Positions 41,839 to 51,391 of a DNA stretch of 64,000 bases are shown here, in pieces. The notes beneath the pieces are model-generated. The model worked only from the letters and a program-made list of their open reading frames with translations, was not told the origin of the DNA and searched no databases. Position numbers and translations under genes: made by a program. This DNA comes from Novosphingobium sp049354825. GTDB taxonomy: Bacteria; Pseudomonadota; Alphaproteobacteria; Sphingomonadales; Sphingomonadaceae. Numbering within the stretch: the first letter of the stretch is position 1; every line of letters begins with the position of its first letter. The stretch spans positions 1,178,001 through 1,242,000 of the forward strand of contig NZ_CP186480.1 of assembly GCF_049354825.1 (NCBI RefSeq), given 5' to 3'.

Positions 41839-44808
41839 TCAGTACTTGACCTCGACCTGCAGGGTGAAGGCGCGGCCGCGCGGATCGGCGACGCGCGGTT
41901 CCCACGACGAACCCGCGCCGGTGTTGCCGTCGTACGTGATCGCGAACGGCGGATCGGTATCGAGGATGTTCTTGACGCCCGCCGTGATCTTGAAGTTCGG
42001 ACGCAGCGCAAGGTAGCTGACCGACAGGTTGAAGATCGAGTACGGGCTGACCTTGGCGTTGAAGTCGGGACGGGTGACCGTGCCGTTGGCGACGCCGGGC
42101 AGCTTCTGGTTGGCGTAAGTGCCGCGGAAGATCTGCGTCAGCGTGGCCGACCAGGTATCATCCGAATAGCCGATCCAGGCATTGTGCTTCCAGCGCAGGC
42201 CCAGGTCGCCGGCGTATGTGAACACGCCCAGCTGATCGGTGTACGGCGCGGTGGGCACGACCTTCTCGCGCTTTTCCAGCAGGTAAGTGGCATCGGCACC
42301 AAGGTTGATCGAACCGGCACCCATCGGGAAGCCCCCGCGCAGCGCGAACTCGATACCGCGCGTGCGACGCGAACCGGCGTTGGCCCAGCGATCGTCGATG
42401 GTGACCAGCGTGCCACTGCCGTCGCGCGCGAAGCGATCCTGGAACAGCGCGGCATTGTCGATCAGTTGGCGCAGGGTCGGCGTGACGATCGTGTTTTCAG
42501 CGGCGATCGACCAGTAATCGGCCGAGAAGGTCCAGCGCGGCGCCGGCGAAAGGACGGCGCCAACGCTGTACATCTTGGCGGTTTCCGGCCCGAGGGCGAG
42601 GTTGCCGCCGGTCGCGATGTCGGGCCGGACCTGCGCACAGGGCAGGCCCGAACCGAACGAGCTGGTCGGCACGCCGCCGGGGCACTTGACCGGATCAGCG
42701 ATGTCGCTGCCCGCATAGGGCGAAAGGGTGACGCCGTTGAAGATCTGGTTGAACGAAGGCACCCGGAACGCGGTCGAGTAAGAACCGCGGAACGCCAGCC
42801 AGTTGATCGGTTCGAATCGCGCGGTGACGCGCGGATTGGTAGTCGATCCAAAGCCGGTGTAATCGTCGATGCGCAGCGCGCCGGTCACGGTCAGGCTGTC
42901 AAGCAGCGGCAGGCTGAGTTCGCCGTACGCCGCCTTGACGTTGCGGTTCTTGGGCATCAGCGCGTTGACGTTATCGAACGCGGCCAGGAAGATCACCGGG
43001 GCGGTTGCGGCGGCGGCAGCGGATCCGTTGAACGCGTAAGTCTCGCGCCGATAGTCGACGCCAAGCGCGACCTGCGCATCGCCGCCCGGCAGGCGGAACA
43101 ACGGCCCGGAGATCGAAGCATCGGCCTGTAGCGTCTTGTAGGTTCCGCCGTAAAGCGTCGTGCCCTCGGCCGAGATCGCATTGAGCCCGGCGATCGCGGC
43201 GTCGCTCTGCGCGATCGAGAACGGGTTGAGGATACCCGCGTTGATCAGGCCCAGCAGGCCCGGCTGGGTGGCACCGGGCGCAATCGGCGCCAGCGGATCG
43301 GGCGCGCCATTGGCCAGCGTGCCACGGTAGTAGTAGCCGCCGCCCAGAAGCGAGGAGCTTTCGCTCCGCGCCCACGACAGGCCGGCGCGGTAATCCCAGC
43401 CCGACCACGGCAGCGGCCCGTCGACGCCGCCGGCAATGCGAAGGGTCTTGGTATCGGTATCGTATTCGCGCGGGCCGCACGGCACGCAGCGCCAACGGCC
43501 CGAAATCGGCTTGCCATAACGGGCGTCGAGCGCCGCGACCTGGGCCGGATTGCCGGCAAAGGCGGCGCGGATCTGGTTGAAGACCTGGTTGTAAGTTGCG
43601 CTGGTGAGCGAATTGAGCGGATAGGCCCAGGGCAGGTTCGTGGTGTTGGCAGACAGCTGCGCGTTGCTGAAGCTCTTGGCCGAATCCGCCTTGGAGCCGG
43701 CCAGTTCCAGATAAGCCTCGCTCGCGCCAAGGCTCTTGGTCGCGCGGCCGTAGTAGGTCAGCGTCTGGATCGGCTGCTGGATAACCGCCGCGCGGCCCGT
43801 ATCCCACGAACAGGCATATTGCGCGCTGGGCGTGTTCCACAGCTGCTCGTCATAGGCCATCCCGCCGTCCATCGACTCGCAGCCGGCACCGCCCGGCAGG
43901 TCGAGGGTGTTGATGCCGCCCGATGCCGCGTTGGCGCCGTTGGGCGCGGTCAGCGTCAGGCCAGTCAGCAGCGTGCCGCCGGGCGTCTGGAAGGTGTTGG
44001 CGCCGATGTTGAACACCGTCGCGATCGGGGTGCCGCGCGTGTCGACCGACAGGCCGCGGTTGGGCTGATTGCCGTTGACGAAATCGCGCTGCGAACCGCG
44101 CAGGATCTCGTTCCAGCGGTACGAGACCGCGCCCATGACGTTGAAGCCCTGGGTGCCAAGATCGCCGTAACCGGCAATGCCCGACAGGCTGTAGATGTTG
44201 CCTCCGCCGTGCTCGGTCACGTCGGTCGTGGCGGTCATGCCGACGCCCTTGTAGTCCTTGCGGGTGATGTAATTGATCACGCCGCCGACCGCGTCGGTGC
44301 CGTAAATGGCCGAAGCGCCGTCCTTGAGCACTTCCACGCGCTCGATCGCGGCGAACGGAATCTGGTTCACGTCGACAGCACCGCCGGTCAGCCCGTGTGC
44401 GGCAACGCGGCGGCCGTTAAGCAGCACCAGCGTCGCGGCGCTCCCCTGGCCGCGCAGATTGGCCGCCGAAAGCCCGTTGGTGCCGCGCTGCGCGCCGCTG
44501 GTAACGTCGGCGTTCGAGGCCAGGTTGTCCGCGCCCGACCCGCTCGACGTCAGGTACATGTTGAGCTGTTCGGGGCTGGAGATGCCGTTGCGCTCGATCA
44601 CCTCGGGCGTGATCACTTCCAGCGGCGCCGCGCTTTTGGCCGGGTCGATCTTGATGCGCGAACCGGTGACGAGGATTTCGCGGCCGCCATCGGTGGCGGC
44701 CTGGTTGTCCGCCGTCGGCGTGGAATCTTGCGCCAGCGCGGCGGTGGAAAGAGCGAAGAAGGCAACGCCGCTCGCCAGGGCGAGGCGGCTCGTGCGCGAA
44801 AACGTCAT
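41839..44808 (-). CDS. TonB-dependent receptor (large, 989 aa)
   Basis: Outer-membrane active importer. Signal peptide MTFSRTSRLALASG...TAALAQ, then EILVTGSRIKI as the TonB-box region, plug domain (EVLKDGASAIYGTDAVGGVINYIT) and a long barrel ending VEVKY, i.e. a terminal aromatic residue. The ATG at 44808 is preceded by GGGGGA. The plug motif with ASAIYG is typical of the SusC-less proteobacterial receptors that sphingomonads carry in large numbers. Ligand unknown; it is downstream of no obvious degradation operon. The preceding 145 bp gap contains a short inverted repeat next to the dacB stop. Confidence 0.93.
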   Translation of the reverse strand: MTFSRTSRLALASGVAFFALSTAALAQDSTPTADNQAATDGGREILVTGSRIKIDPAKSAAPLEVITPEVIERNGISSPEQLNMYLTSSGSGADNLASNADVTSGAQRGTNGLSAANLRGQGSAATLVLLNGRRVAAHGLTGGAVDVNQIPFAAIERVEVLKDGASAIYGTDAVGGVINYITRKDYKGVGMTATTDVTEHGGGNIYSLSGIAGYGDLGTQGFNVMGAVSYRWNEILRGSQRDFVNGNQPNRGLSVDTRGTPIATVFNIGANTFQTPGGTLLTGLTLTAPNGANAASGGINTLDLPGGAGCESMDGGMAYDEQLWNTPSAQYACSWDTGRAAVIQQPIQTLTYYGRATKSLGASEAYLELAGSKADSAKSFSNAQLSANTTNLPWAYPLNSLTSATYNQVFNQIRAAFAGNPAQVAALDARYGKPISGRWRCVPCGPREYDTDTKTLRIAGGVDGPLPWSGWDYRAGLSWARSESSSLLGGGYYYRGTLANGAPDPLAPIAPGATQPGLLGLINAGILNPFSIAQSDAAIAGLNAISAEGTTLYGGTYKTLQADASISGPLFRLPGGDAQVALGVDYRRETYAFNGSAAAAATAPVIFLAAFDNVNALMPKNRNVKAAYGELSLPLLDSLTVTGALRIDDYTGFGSTTNPRVTARFEPINWLAFRGSYSTAFRVPSFNQIFNGVTLSPYAGSDIADPVKCPGGVPTSSFGSGLPCAQVRPDIATGGNLALGPETAKMYSVGAVLSPAPRWTFSADYWSIAAENTIVTPTLRQLIDNAALFQDRFARDGSGTLVTIDDRWANAGSRRTRGIEFALRGGFPMGAGSINLGADATYLLEKREKVVPTAPYTDQLGVFTYAGDLGLRWKHNAWIGYSDDTWSATLTQIFRGTYANQKLPGVANGTVTRPDFNAKVSPYSIFNLSVSYLALRPNFKITAGVKNILDTDPPFAITYDGNTGAGSSWEPRVADPRGRAFTLQVEVKY

Positions 44809-44926
44809 GGTCGGAAATTCCCCCTTGAACCCGAATATTACAGCGAAGTTACCACGTTCGCAGCGGCGCGAAAGCCATCGCTTGCGTCTCGCTGTGGGTG
44901 ATGCGCGATTTTCGCGGTCGCGGCGC

Positions 44927-44949
44927 AAGAATGTTGCAGCCGCGCAACA
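44927..44949 (-). terminator. Weak candidate terminator of dacB
   Basis: On the minus strand TGTTGC-GCGGCT-GCAACA (44932-44949) lies 4 bp past the dacB stop and is followed by TTCTT. The 6-bp stem and the imperfect T-run make it weak; it could instead be an operator upstream of the TonB receptor gene. Confidence 0.35.
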
Positions 44950-44953
44950 AGGG

Positions 44954-46417
44954 TCAGGGTCGCGCGGCGACTGCCAGCAGCGCCGCGTCGATCGTCGCGG
45001 TCGCCCCTCCGCCGCCCGGTACATCGTTGGCGAAGGCTGCGAACGTCAGCGTTCGCCCCCTGGCATCGACCATGTAACCCGACAGCCCGTTGCTGGCGTT
45101 GAGCGTACCGGTCTTGGCGAAGATCCGGCCGGCCAGCGGCGTCCCCGCAAAGCGCCGTACCAACGAGCCATCGACGCCGCCGACCGGAAGCGAGGCCTTC
45201 CACGCCGCGCCCCATGGCTGCCCGGCCGCCCAGCGCAGCAGCGCCACGGCCGCGCGCGGGCTGATGCGGTTGTACGTCGACATGCCCGACCCGTCGGAGA
45301 AATCGTAGCCGGTGCGCGCGATCCCGGCGGCAGCGAACACGCCCTGTGCCGCGGCCAGTCCGTCTGCCAGCGAGCCGTCGCCGGTCAGGCGGCCGAGCCG
45401 GCGAAGCAGCACTTCGGCGTGAACGTTATTGGAGTGCTTGTTGATCTCGGTTACGTCGTCGGCCAGCGAGGCCGGCTCGGTGCGGGCCAGCCACTGCGGT
45501 TCGGACGCCGGCGTGAGCAGTGCCGGATCGCTCGGCTGCGCGCTCACCACCGGGCGGTGCCGGGCGCGCGCCTTGCCATTCACCCTGACCCCGCGTGCGC
45601 GGAGCATCTGCTCGAGCGTCCAGGCCGCGTAGAGCGCGGGATCGTCGACGCCGAGCCGTCCCGTCCACGGCTTGGCCCCTGCGGGTATTCCCCCGTAAAA
45701 CCGCACGATCCGCGAATTGACCGGCTGCTCCACCCCGATGCGGTCGGCGCCCTGGGCCGCCGCGGTTACCGCTGACGACTGAACCGTCAGGTATGCCGGA
45801 ACGCTCAGCACGGGCGCGCGCCCCGGCTCGGTCGGCAGCACGGCAACCGTCAGCGTATCGTCGTCCAGCGTCAGCGCCGAGATCGCGGTGCCGTCGTCGG
45901 TACCGATGTTGTTCCAGCTCATCCCCGGCGACCAGCGCTGGTCGGGAAACCAGGTATCGTCGCCGATCACGTCGCGAACCTTGCGGGTCCTGGCGGCGAC
46001 CGCGTCGGCCAGCGCAGACAGGCAATCGACCTTGCAGTCCGCCGCGCTCGACAGCCGCGCGCCGCCGCGCCCGTACAGCACGACATTGCCGCCTTCGAGC
46101 GCGACGCCCGCGCCGCCGTCGCGGTCGGGCGCGGCGATCCCGGGGATCAGGGCATAGGCAGCCGCAGTCGTGAACAGCTTGGTGTTGGAGGCCGGGATGA
46201 AACGCTGGTCCGGTGCCACAGCGAGGACCTCGCGGCCTGCCTCGTCGACCACCAGCAGGCCGAAACGCGTGCCCTGCGGTGCCGCGGCCAGGATCGCGGC
46301 GACGCGGTCCGCAAGGGTGGCGGCGTCCGGCGCACTAGCGGGAACCGAGGCCGCCGGCGCCTTGGCGGTAGCCGGCACGGCCAGCGCCAAGGCGGCAAGG
46401 GTCAGCAGAACGCGCAC
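44954..46417 (-). CDS. dacB: D-alanyl-D-alanine carboxypeptidase/endopeptidase (PBP4 family)
   Basis: 487-residue periplasmic class C penicillin-binding protein (peptidase S13) that trims or cleaves peptidoglycan cross-links. GTG at 46417 opens a signal peptide (RVLLTLAALALAVPATAKA). Active-site motifs: SxxK at 77-80 (SNTK), SxN in GMSTYN and KTG in IFAKTGTLN. A TTG at 46423 that overlaps the K+-channel stop is an alternative start. The gene follows the K+-channel gene by 2 bp, so both are probably on one transcript. Confidence 0.92.
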   Translation of the reverse strand: MRVLLTLAALALAVPATAKAPAASVPASAPDAATLADRVAAILAAAPQGTRFGLLVVDEAGREVLAVAPDQRFIPASNTKLFTTAAAYALIPGIAAPDRDGGAGVALEGGNVVLYGRGGARLSSAADCKVDCLSALADAVAARTRKVRDVIGDDTWFPDQRWSPGMSWNNIGTDDGTAISALTLDDDTLTVAVLPTEPGRAPVLSVPAYLTVQSSAVTAAAQGADRIGVEQPVNSRIVRFYGGIPAGAKPWTGRLGVDDPALYAAWTLEQMLRARGVRVNGKARARHRPVVSAQPSDPALLTPASEPQWLARTEPASLADDVTEINKHSNNVHAEVLLRRLGRLTGDGSLADGLAAAQGVFAAAGIARTGYDFSDGSGMSTYNRISPRAAVALLRWAAGQPWGAAWKASLPVGGVDGSLVRRFAGTPLAGRIFAKTGTLNASNGLSGYMVDARGRTLTFAAFANDVPGGGGATATIDAALLAVAARP

Positions 46418-46419
46418 CG

Positions 46420-47310
46420 TCAATCCTCCACCGTGTGGAAGCGCTCGTAGTCGATCGTGCGCACGCCGTCGGCATCGGTGCTGAGAATGTCGACGAAGCG
46501 CTTGTCCCAGCGGATATCCTCGGCCCGGTAGGCATAGCGGCCGTGGATGGCCTGCCCGCTCGCCGCGTCGGTGCCCGACAGCACGACGACGATCTCCGCA
46601 TTGCCGACCCGCGACTGGTGATCGACCCAGTCGTGCAGGGGGCTGTCTTCGTCGATGTGGTGCATGATGGTCCAGGTCAGCGCGAAAACCGGCGTGGCGC
46701 TGCGTTCCAGCTTGAGGTCGACGAAGCGGCGCATCGTTCGCCCGTCCATTGTCTCGTCGCGCAGCACCGAGACCTGGACCGCGGCGGCATAGATCAGGTT
46801 GTGGCGCTGGTTGGCCGCTCGCAGCATCAGCGTCGGCACCCCGTCGATGCGGCGGACGACCGCCACGCCGCTGAACAGGATCCGCGCGGTCGGCCGCGAG
46901 AAACGCGCGAAGACGATTCCCGTCGTCAGCGCGAAGAAGAAGATGCCGATCGTGATCTCGCCCACGACCACGCCGTTGGCGTACATCGACAGCGGATAGA
47001 CGTTGCCATAGCCGATGGTGGCGACGGTGTGGACGCTGAAGAAAAAGTCGCGCCAGAACAGGGGCAGGTGCTGGTTGGTGCTTTCCAGCGCCAGCCCGGT
47101 GGGATCGAGGCGATAGAGCGCGGCGAAAGCCATGTTGAAGGCCAGGAAACTGGTGACGAACAGCGCGCCCAGCCGCACCCAGCTCAGTCCGATCAGCCGG
47201 TGGTAGATATCTTCTATCCACGGGGTGCGCATACCGCGCGCGCGCACATCGATCTGCCCTTCGTGGCGCATCGCCGGGGTCAGTTGCTGGTTGTCCCTGC
47301 GGCGCGCCAT
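46420..47310 (-). CDS. Inward-rectifier type K+ channel (KirBac family)
   Basis: 296-residue tetrameric channel subunit. Two membrane helices (about 44-65 and 110-135) flank a pore loop with the K+ selectivity filter TIGYG at 98-102. The C-terminal half is the immunoglobulin-like Kir cytoplasmic domain (VRRIDGVPTLMLRAANQRHNLI; VFALTWTIMHHID). An N-terminal slide-helix segment with WIEDIYHRL is typical. It conducts K+ passively and may set membrane potential. Cotranscribed with dacB, which is not an association I know for KirBac. CTAGC lies 8 nt before the ATG but no -35 box is clear. Confidence 0.93.
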   Translation of the reverse strand: MARRRDNQQLTPAMRHEGQIDVRARGMRTPWIEDIYHRLIGLSWVRLGALFVTSFLAFNMAFAALYRLDPTGLALESTNQHLPLFWRDFFFSVHTVATIGYGNVYPLSMYANGVVVGEITIGIFFFALTTGIVFARFSRPTARILFSGVAVVRRIDGVPTLMLRAANQRHNLIYAAAVQVSVLRDETMDGRTMRRFVDLKLERSATPVFALTWTIMHHIDEDSPLHDWVDHQSRVGNAEIVVVLSGTDAASGQAIHGRYAYRAEDIRWDKRFVDILSTDADGVRTIDYERFHTVED

Positions 47311-47335
47311 GCCGGCAAGCTAGGGCCTTGCGGTC

Positions 47336-47370
47336 AAAAGGAAAGGGGCCGGCGCGCGAACGCCGGCCCC
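47336..47370 (-). terminator. Rho-independent terminator of the TonB receptor gene at 47399
   Basis: On the minus strand a 10-bp GC stem (GGGGCCGGCG and its complement, 47345-47354/47361-47370) with loop TTCGCG is followed by TTTCCTTTT. It lies 28 bp past the receptor stop and 26 bp before the K+-channel start, separating the two same-direction genes. Confidence 0.85.
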
Positions 47371-47398
47371 CCTGCCCCGTTTTATGAATTGAGCGCGA

Positions 47399-50134
47399 TC
47401 AGAACTTGTAGCGCGCCGTCGCCCCGAAGGTGCGCGGTTCGGCCAGGAACTGCGAGAAGATCTGGCGCCCGCCCGGGTACTGCGGATCGACGAACGGTGC
47501 ACCGGCGCCGCCCGCCTGGAACGGGCTGTTGAAGGCAACCTGCGCATAGTCCTTCTTGAACAGGTTCTGGGCCCAGAATTCGAGCGACCAATGCTCGTCC
47601 GGACCGCGGATGCCCAGGCGCGCGTTGACGATCGAATAGCCGTCCTGGCCCTTCTGCGGGAACAGGTCCGATCCGGTGTTGTAGTCGCTGGTTGTACGCG
47701 AATCGATGTAGACCAGGCCCGACAACCCGCTGTCGCCGATCGGCGGCGTCCACGACAGGCTGGTGGTGACCACCAGTTCCGGCGCGTTCGACAGGTTCTT
47801 GCCCGGCAGGACGCGCAGCGCGGGATCAAGCGGCGCGCCGGTGCGGTTGCCGGCCAGGTTCTCGTTGTACTTGGTCTGGGCATAGGTGACGCCTGCGCCG
47901 ACCCGCAGGTACTGGCTTGGGTTCATCGCCGCCTCGAGCTCCACGCCCTGCGAGCGGACGCCCCAGGTGAGGTCGCCGGTGGCGCAGGCACCGGTCGCCG
48001 CGCTGAGGTCGCGGTCGCCGCCGTTGAGGCTGGTCGAGCAGCCGTTGACCGTCTGGACGATGAACACCGAGCCGTTGAATGTGTTGAGCTGGAAGTTGCG
48101 GAAATCCTCGCGGAACAGGGCCATGCTCAGGCTGAACGGCCCGGTCGCGTACTTGGCGCCCAGTTCGTAGCTCTTCACCAGTTCGGGATCGAACTGCAGG
48201 TTGCCGACCAGCGCCTGCGCGCCGCCGACCGAGGCGAAGCTCGGGATCGGGGACTTGAGCGCCGAACGGTCGAGGTTGAAGCCGCCCGCCTTGTACCCGC
48301 GCGAATAGCTGGCGTACATCAGGAGGTCGTCGGTAGCCTTGAACGAAAGGATGCCGGTACCGGTCCACTCATCCTCGCTGCGCTTCGACGTGATCGACTG
48401 GCCGTTAAGCTCCGAGGTCGCGTTGCCCTGGCAACCAAGCCCGATCAAACCGCCCGAGACGGCCGCCAGCGACGGCACGCCGAGGAATCCGCCGACCAGG
48501 TTCTGGATCGCCGGGCAACCGGTGTTGTCGTTGGTGAACTGGGCGCCGAAGTCCTTGCTGTCCTTGGTGTAGCGCGCGCCCAGGGTCAGATCGAGGCGAT
48601 CGGTCAGGTGCAGGATGTTGTGCGTAAAGATCGCCCAGTTGTTGTCGGTCTGCGCGTAGCGGTCGTTGATCGAGCCCTTGTCGTTGATCGCGTCGAGCTG
48701 ATCGATCGCGGCGTAGATTGCCGGCGTGGCCGCACCGAACAGCGCCGGACGGGCGGCAAGGCAGCCTGGCGACGTGGGCGAATAGAGCGCGGCAAGGCCG
48801 CCGCCGGAAATCAGGCGGCAGGTCGCAAAGCGGCCGTAATTGCGACCGAAGCGCAGATCATCGTGAACGGTCAGCTTCTCGTTCGCGTAGAAACCGCCGA
48901 CCAGCCAGTCGAGCTTGCCGCCGAAGGCTTCGCCGTTGAGGCGCAGTTCCTGCGTAAAGGTGTTGAACTGACGGTAGTTGGCGGCGGGATTGGGATCGCG
49001 ATAGAGGATGTCGACCGTGCTGTAGTCGATGTCGCCGCCCTGGCCCGCCTTGTAGTGGCGGTAGGCGGTGATCGAGGTCAGCTTGGCGCCGCCCAGGTCC
49101 CAGTTGAGTTCACCCGAGACGCCGTAATCGTCCGTCTTGCCCTGATAGCTGCGCCCTTGCGAAACCGACAGCGTGCGGTCGTAGCCCGAGGCGTTGAGCA
49201 GGTTGAGCGGCTGGCCCAGGTCGCGCAGCACGTTGATGATGTTGTTGCCGGTCGCCGGCGGCAGCCCGCCGACCGACAGCGGCACCGCCGGATCATTGAG
49301 ATAGCCGACGTAGGGATTGACCGAGCGGTCGACATACGTGGCGCCGCAGCACTTTTCGTCGCGGTGGGTGTAGTCGCCGATCAGGCGGAACGAGATCGCG
49401 TCGCTCGGTTCGAACAGCAATTGCGCGCGCATGAAATAGCGGTTGCGGTCGTTCACGTCGGTCTTGTTGATCGGGTCGTTGTAGAAACCGTCGCGGCGGA
49501 CGTAGACACCGTCGAACCGCGCCGCCACGGTCGAGCTGATCGGACCGGTGATCGCGCCGCCGACGCGGACCTGGTTGAAGTTGCCGTAGGTTGCCTCGAG
49601 GTTGCCGCCGAAGTTGAACGACGGCTTCTTCGAATAGATCGAGATCAGGCCAGCGCTGGAGTTGCGGCCACCGAGCGTGCCCTGCGGGCCGCGCTGCACC
49701 TCGACGCGGTCGATTTCGCCCAGTTCGTTGAGCCCGATGCCCGAACGCGAGCGATAGACACCGTCGATGAACACCGGGACCGAGCTTTCGAGGCCCGGGT
49801 TGTCGCCGACCGTGCCGATGCCGCGAATGCGGGCCGAGCCGTTCGCTTCCGACCCGGTTGAGGAGACCAGCAGCGACGGGGCGACCTGGTTGAGCTGGCG
49901 GATGTCGTTGGCACCCGAGTTTTTCAGCGTCTCCGAATTGACGGCCGAAATGGCGACGGGAACGTCCGACAGAACCTGCGAACGGCCCTGCGCGGTGACC
50001 ACGATCTCGGTCGCCGAGACGTTATCGTCGTTGTTGGGCGTGGTGGCAGGGGTCGCGGTCTGGGCTGATGCCATCGCGGGCCAAGCCAGCAGGGCAATCA
50101 GCGAAGCGGTGGTCGTGAGCGTACGCATGGCCAT
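47399..50134 (-). CDS. TonB-dependent receptor (911 aa)
   Basis: Outer-membrane importer with signal peptide MAMRTLTTTASLIALLAWPA...ASAQ, a TonB-box-like EIVVTAQGR, plug domain (VQRGPQGTLGGRNSSAGLISI) and barrel ending ATARYKF. GTLGGRNSSAG is the plug motif of the large family often annotated as vitamin B12, sterol or pesticin-type receptors, but ligand prediction is not safe. Chosen ATG 50134 has GGGAGAGG at about 6 nt upstream; a second ATG is at 50128. Monocistronic, with its own terminator and a long upstream gap shared with divergent purC. Confidence 0.93.
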   Translation of the reverse strand: MAMRTLTTTASLIALLAWPAMASAQTATPATTPNNDDNVSATEIVVTAQGRSQVLSDVPVAISAVNSETLKNSGANDIRQLNQVAPSLLVSSTGSEANGSARIRGIGTVGDNPGLESSVPVFIDGVYRSRSGIGLNELGEIDRVEVQRGPQGTLGGRNSSAGLISIYSKKPSFNFGGNLEATYGNFNQVRVGGAITGPISSTVAARFDGVYVRRDGFYNDPINKTDVNDRNRYFMRAQLLFEPSDAISFRLIGDYTHRDEKCCGATYVDRSVNPYVGYLNDPAVPLSVGGLPPATGNNIINVLRDLGQPLNLLNASGYDRTLSVSQGRSYQGKTDDYGVSGELNWDLGGAKLTSITAYRHYKAGQGGDIDYSTVDILYRDPNPAANYRQFNTFTQELRLNGEAFGGKLDWLVGGFYANEKLTVHDDLRFGRNYGRFATCRLISGGGLAALYSPTSPGCLAARPALFGAATPAIYAAIDQLDAINDKGSINDRYAQTDNNWAIFTHNILHLTDRLDLTLGARYTKDSKDFGAQFTNDNTGCPAIQNLVGGFLGVPSLAAVSGGLIGLGCQGNATSELNGQSITSKRSEDEWTGTGILSFKATDDLLMYASYSRGYKAGGFNLDRSALKSPIPSFASVGGAQALVGNLQFDPELVKSYELGAKYATGPFSLSMALFREDFRNFQLNTFNGSVFIVQTVNGCSTSLNGGDRDLSAATGACATGDLTWGVRSQGVELEAAMNPSQYLRVGAGVTYAQTKYNENLAGNRTGAPLDPALRVLPGKNLSNAPELVVTTSLSWTPPIGDSGLSGLVYIDSRTTSDYNTGSDLFPQKGQDGYSIVNARLGIRGPDEHWSLEFWAQNLFKKDYAQVAFNSPFQAGGAGAPFVDPQYPGGRQIFSQFLAEPRTFGATARYKF

Positions 50135-50601
50135 GGTCGAACCTCTCCCTGTGAGACGGAAAAGGCCCGGAGCGGCGTACCCCGGTTCAAGCGCTCTCCC
50201 GTCAGCGATGCCTTCAGCGGGCATCTGCACCATGGGATTGCCTTGGAAGCGCCGCACAGTCAAGCGTGGCGAACTTTCCGTTTTAAGGCTGTGGCGCACC
50301 GGCAACGCTGTCCATCGGCGCGTCGCAGCGCAAAGCCTCCGGGCGATTACGGATGCCTTGCCGGAGCCGGCGCCTGGCTACCCCGACCATACCGAACACT
50401 CGAAAGCGGTGCCAGCCCAACCCCTCCGCGCGCCGCCGCCAGGCGCGCGAGCGGCCCCTGGAGGGCGCCGCGCCGCGGTTGCGCGGCGCGGTGATCTGCC
50501 CTAAGGGCGGGGCTCGCCCCGGCCTGGCGCCCGGCCGTTCCTGCAGCGGCGCGGCACTGCAGCCGGGGCTTTGCCATTGTACCCCTTGGAAAGCGCTGCC
50601 C
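50135..50601. other. 467-bp intergenic region between TonB receptor and purC
   Basis: The longest gene-free stretch in the window. It contains a perfect 10-bp GC stem with loop GTTG at 50468-50491, without a T-run. On the minus strand TTGACT (about 145 bp upstream of the receptor ATG) is a possible -35 with no convincing -10. I searched by eye for a cobalamin or TPP riboswitch core upstream of the receptor and saw none. No ORF with a plausible RBS and family-like composition. Confidence 0.5.
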
Positions 50602-51387
50602 ATGACCCGCCGCCGTCAAATCTACGAAGGCAAGGCCAAGATCCTTTACGAAGGGCCGGAACCGGGCACGATCATCCAGTATTTCAAGGACGATGCCACC
50701 GCCTTCAACGCGCAGAAGCGCGGGACGATCAACGGCAAGGGCGTGATCAACAACCGCATCAGCGAGTATGTGTTCACGCGCCTCAACCACATCGGCATCC
50801 CCACCCACTTCATCCGCCGCCTCAACATGCGCGAACAGCTTGTCCGCCAGGTCGAGATCGTGCCGATCGAGGTCGTCGTCCGCAACGTCGCCGCCGGCTC
50901 GCTCAGCACCCGGCTCGGCCTGCCCGAAGGCGAGGCGCTGCCGCACACGCTGATCGAGTACTACTACAAGGACGATGCCCTTAACGACCCGATGGTGGGC
51001 GAAGAGCACATCGCCTGCTTCGGCTGGGCCAGCCACGAGGAGATGCAGGACATCTCGTCGATGGCGATCCGGGTGAACGACTTCCTCTGCGGCATGTTCG
51101 CCGCCATCAACATTCGCCTGATCGACTTCAAGCTCGAGTTCGGGCGGATCTGGGACCAGGACTACAGCCGCATCATCCTGGCCGACGAGATCAGCCCCGA
51201 CGGCTGCCGCCTGTGGGACATGACCACTGGCGAAAAGCTCGACAAGGACCGCTTCCGCCGCGACCTTGGCGGCGAAGAGGAAGCCTACCAGGAGGTCGCC
51301 CGCCGGCTTGGCCTGCTGGAAAACGACGGCGGACCGAGCGAGGTGCTGGACCTTAGCGCGCACCGCAAGCTGCGGGGCAAGAAGTAG
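50602..51387 (+). CDS. purC: Phosphoribosylaminoimidazole-succinocarboxamide synthase
   Basis: SAICAR synthase, purine pathway: ligates aspartate to CAIR with ATP. 261 aa. Family landmarks: RRQIYEGKAKILYE at the N-terminus, GKGVINNRISEYVF, VEIVPIEVVVRNVAAGS and IIDFKLEFG-type LIDFKLEFG, then ADEISPDGCRLWD. ATG 50602 begins the family N-terminus; the upstream frame is non-homologous. It converges with the SRAP gene, 4 bp apart. Confidence 0.97.
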   Translation: MTRRRQIYEGKAKILYEGPEPGTIIQYFKDDATAFNAQKRGTINGKGVINNRISEYVFTRLNHIGIPTHFIRRLNMREQLVRQVEIVPIEVVVRNVAAGSLSTRLGLPEGEALPHTLIEYYYKDDALNDPMVGEEHIACFGWASHEEMQDISSMAIRVNDFLCGMFAAINIRLIDFKLEFGRIWDQDYSRIILADEISPDGCRLWDMTTGEKLDKDRFRRDLGGEEEAYQEVARRLGLLENDGGPSEVLDLSAHRKLRGKK

Positions 51388-51391
51388 CCGC

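Noticed and set aside
50135..50601. Cobalamin or other riboswitch upstream of the TonB receptor
   Set aside because: I could not find a B12-box-like core or a conserved aptamer arrangement on the minus strand; only GC hairpins are visible.
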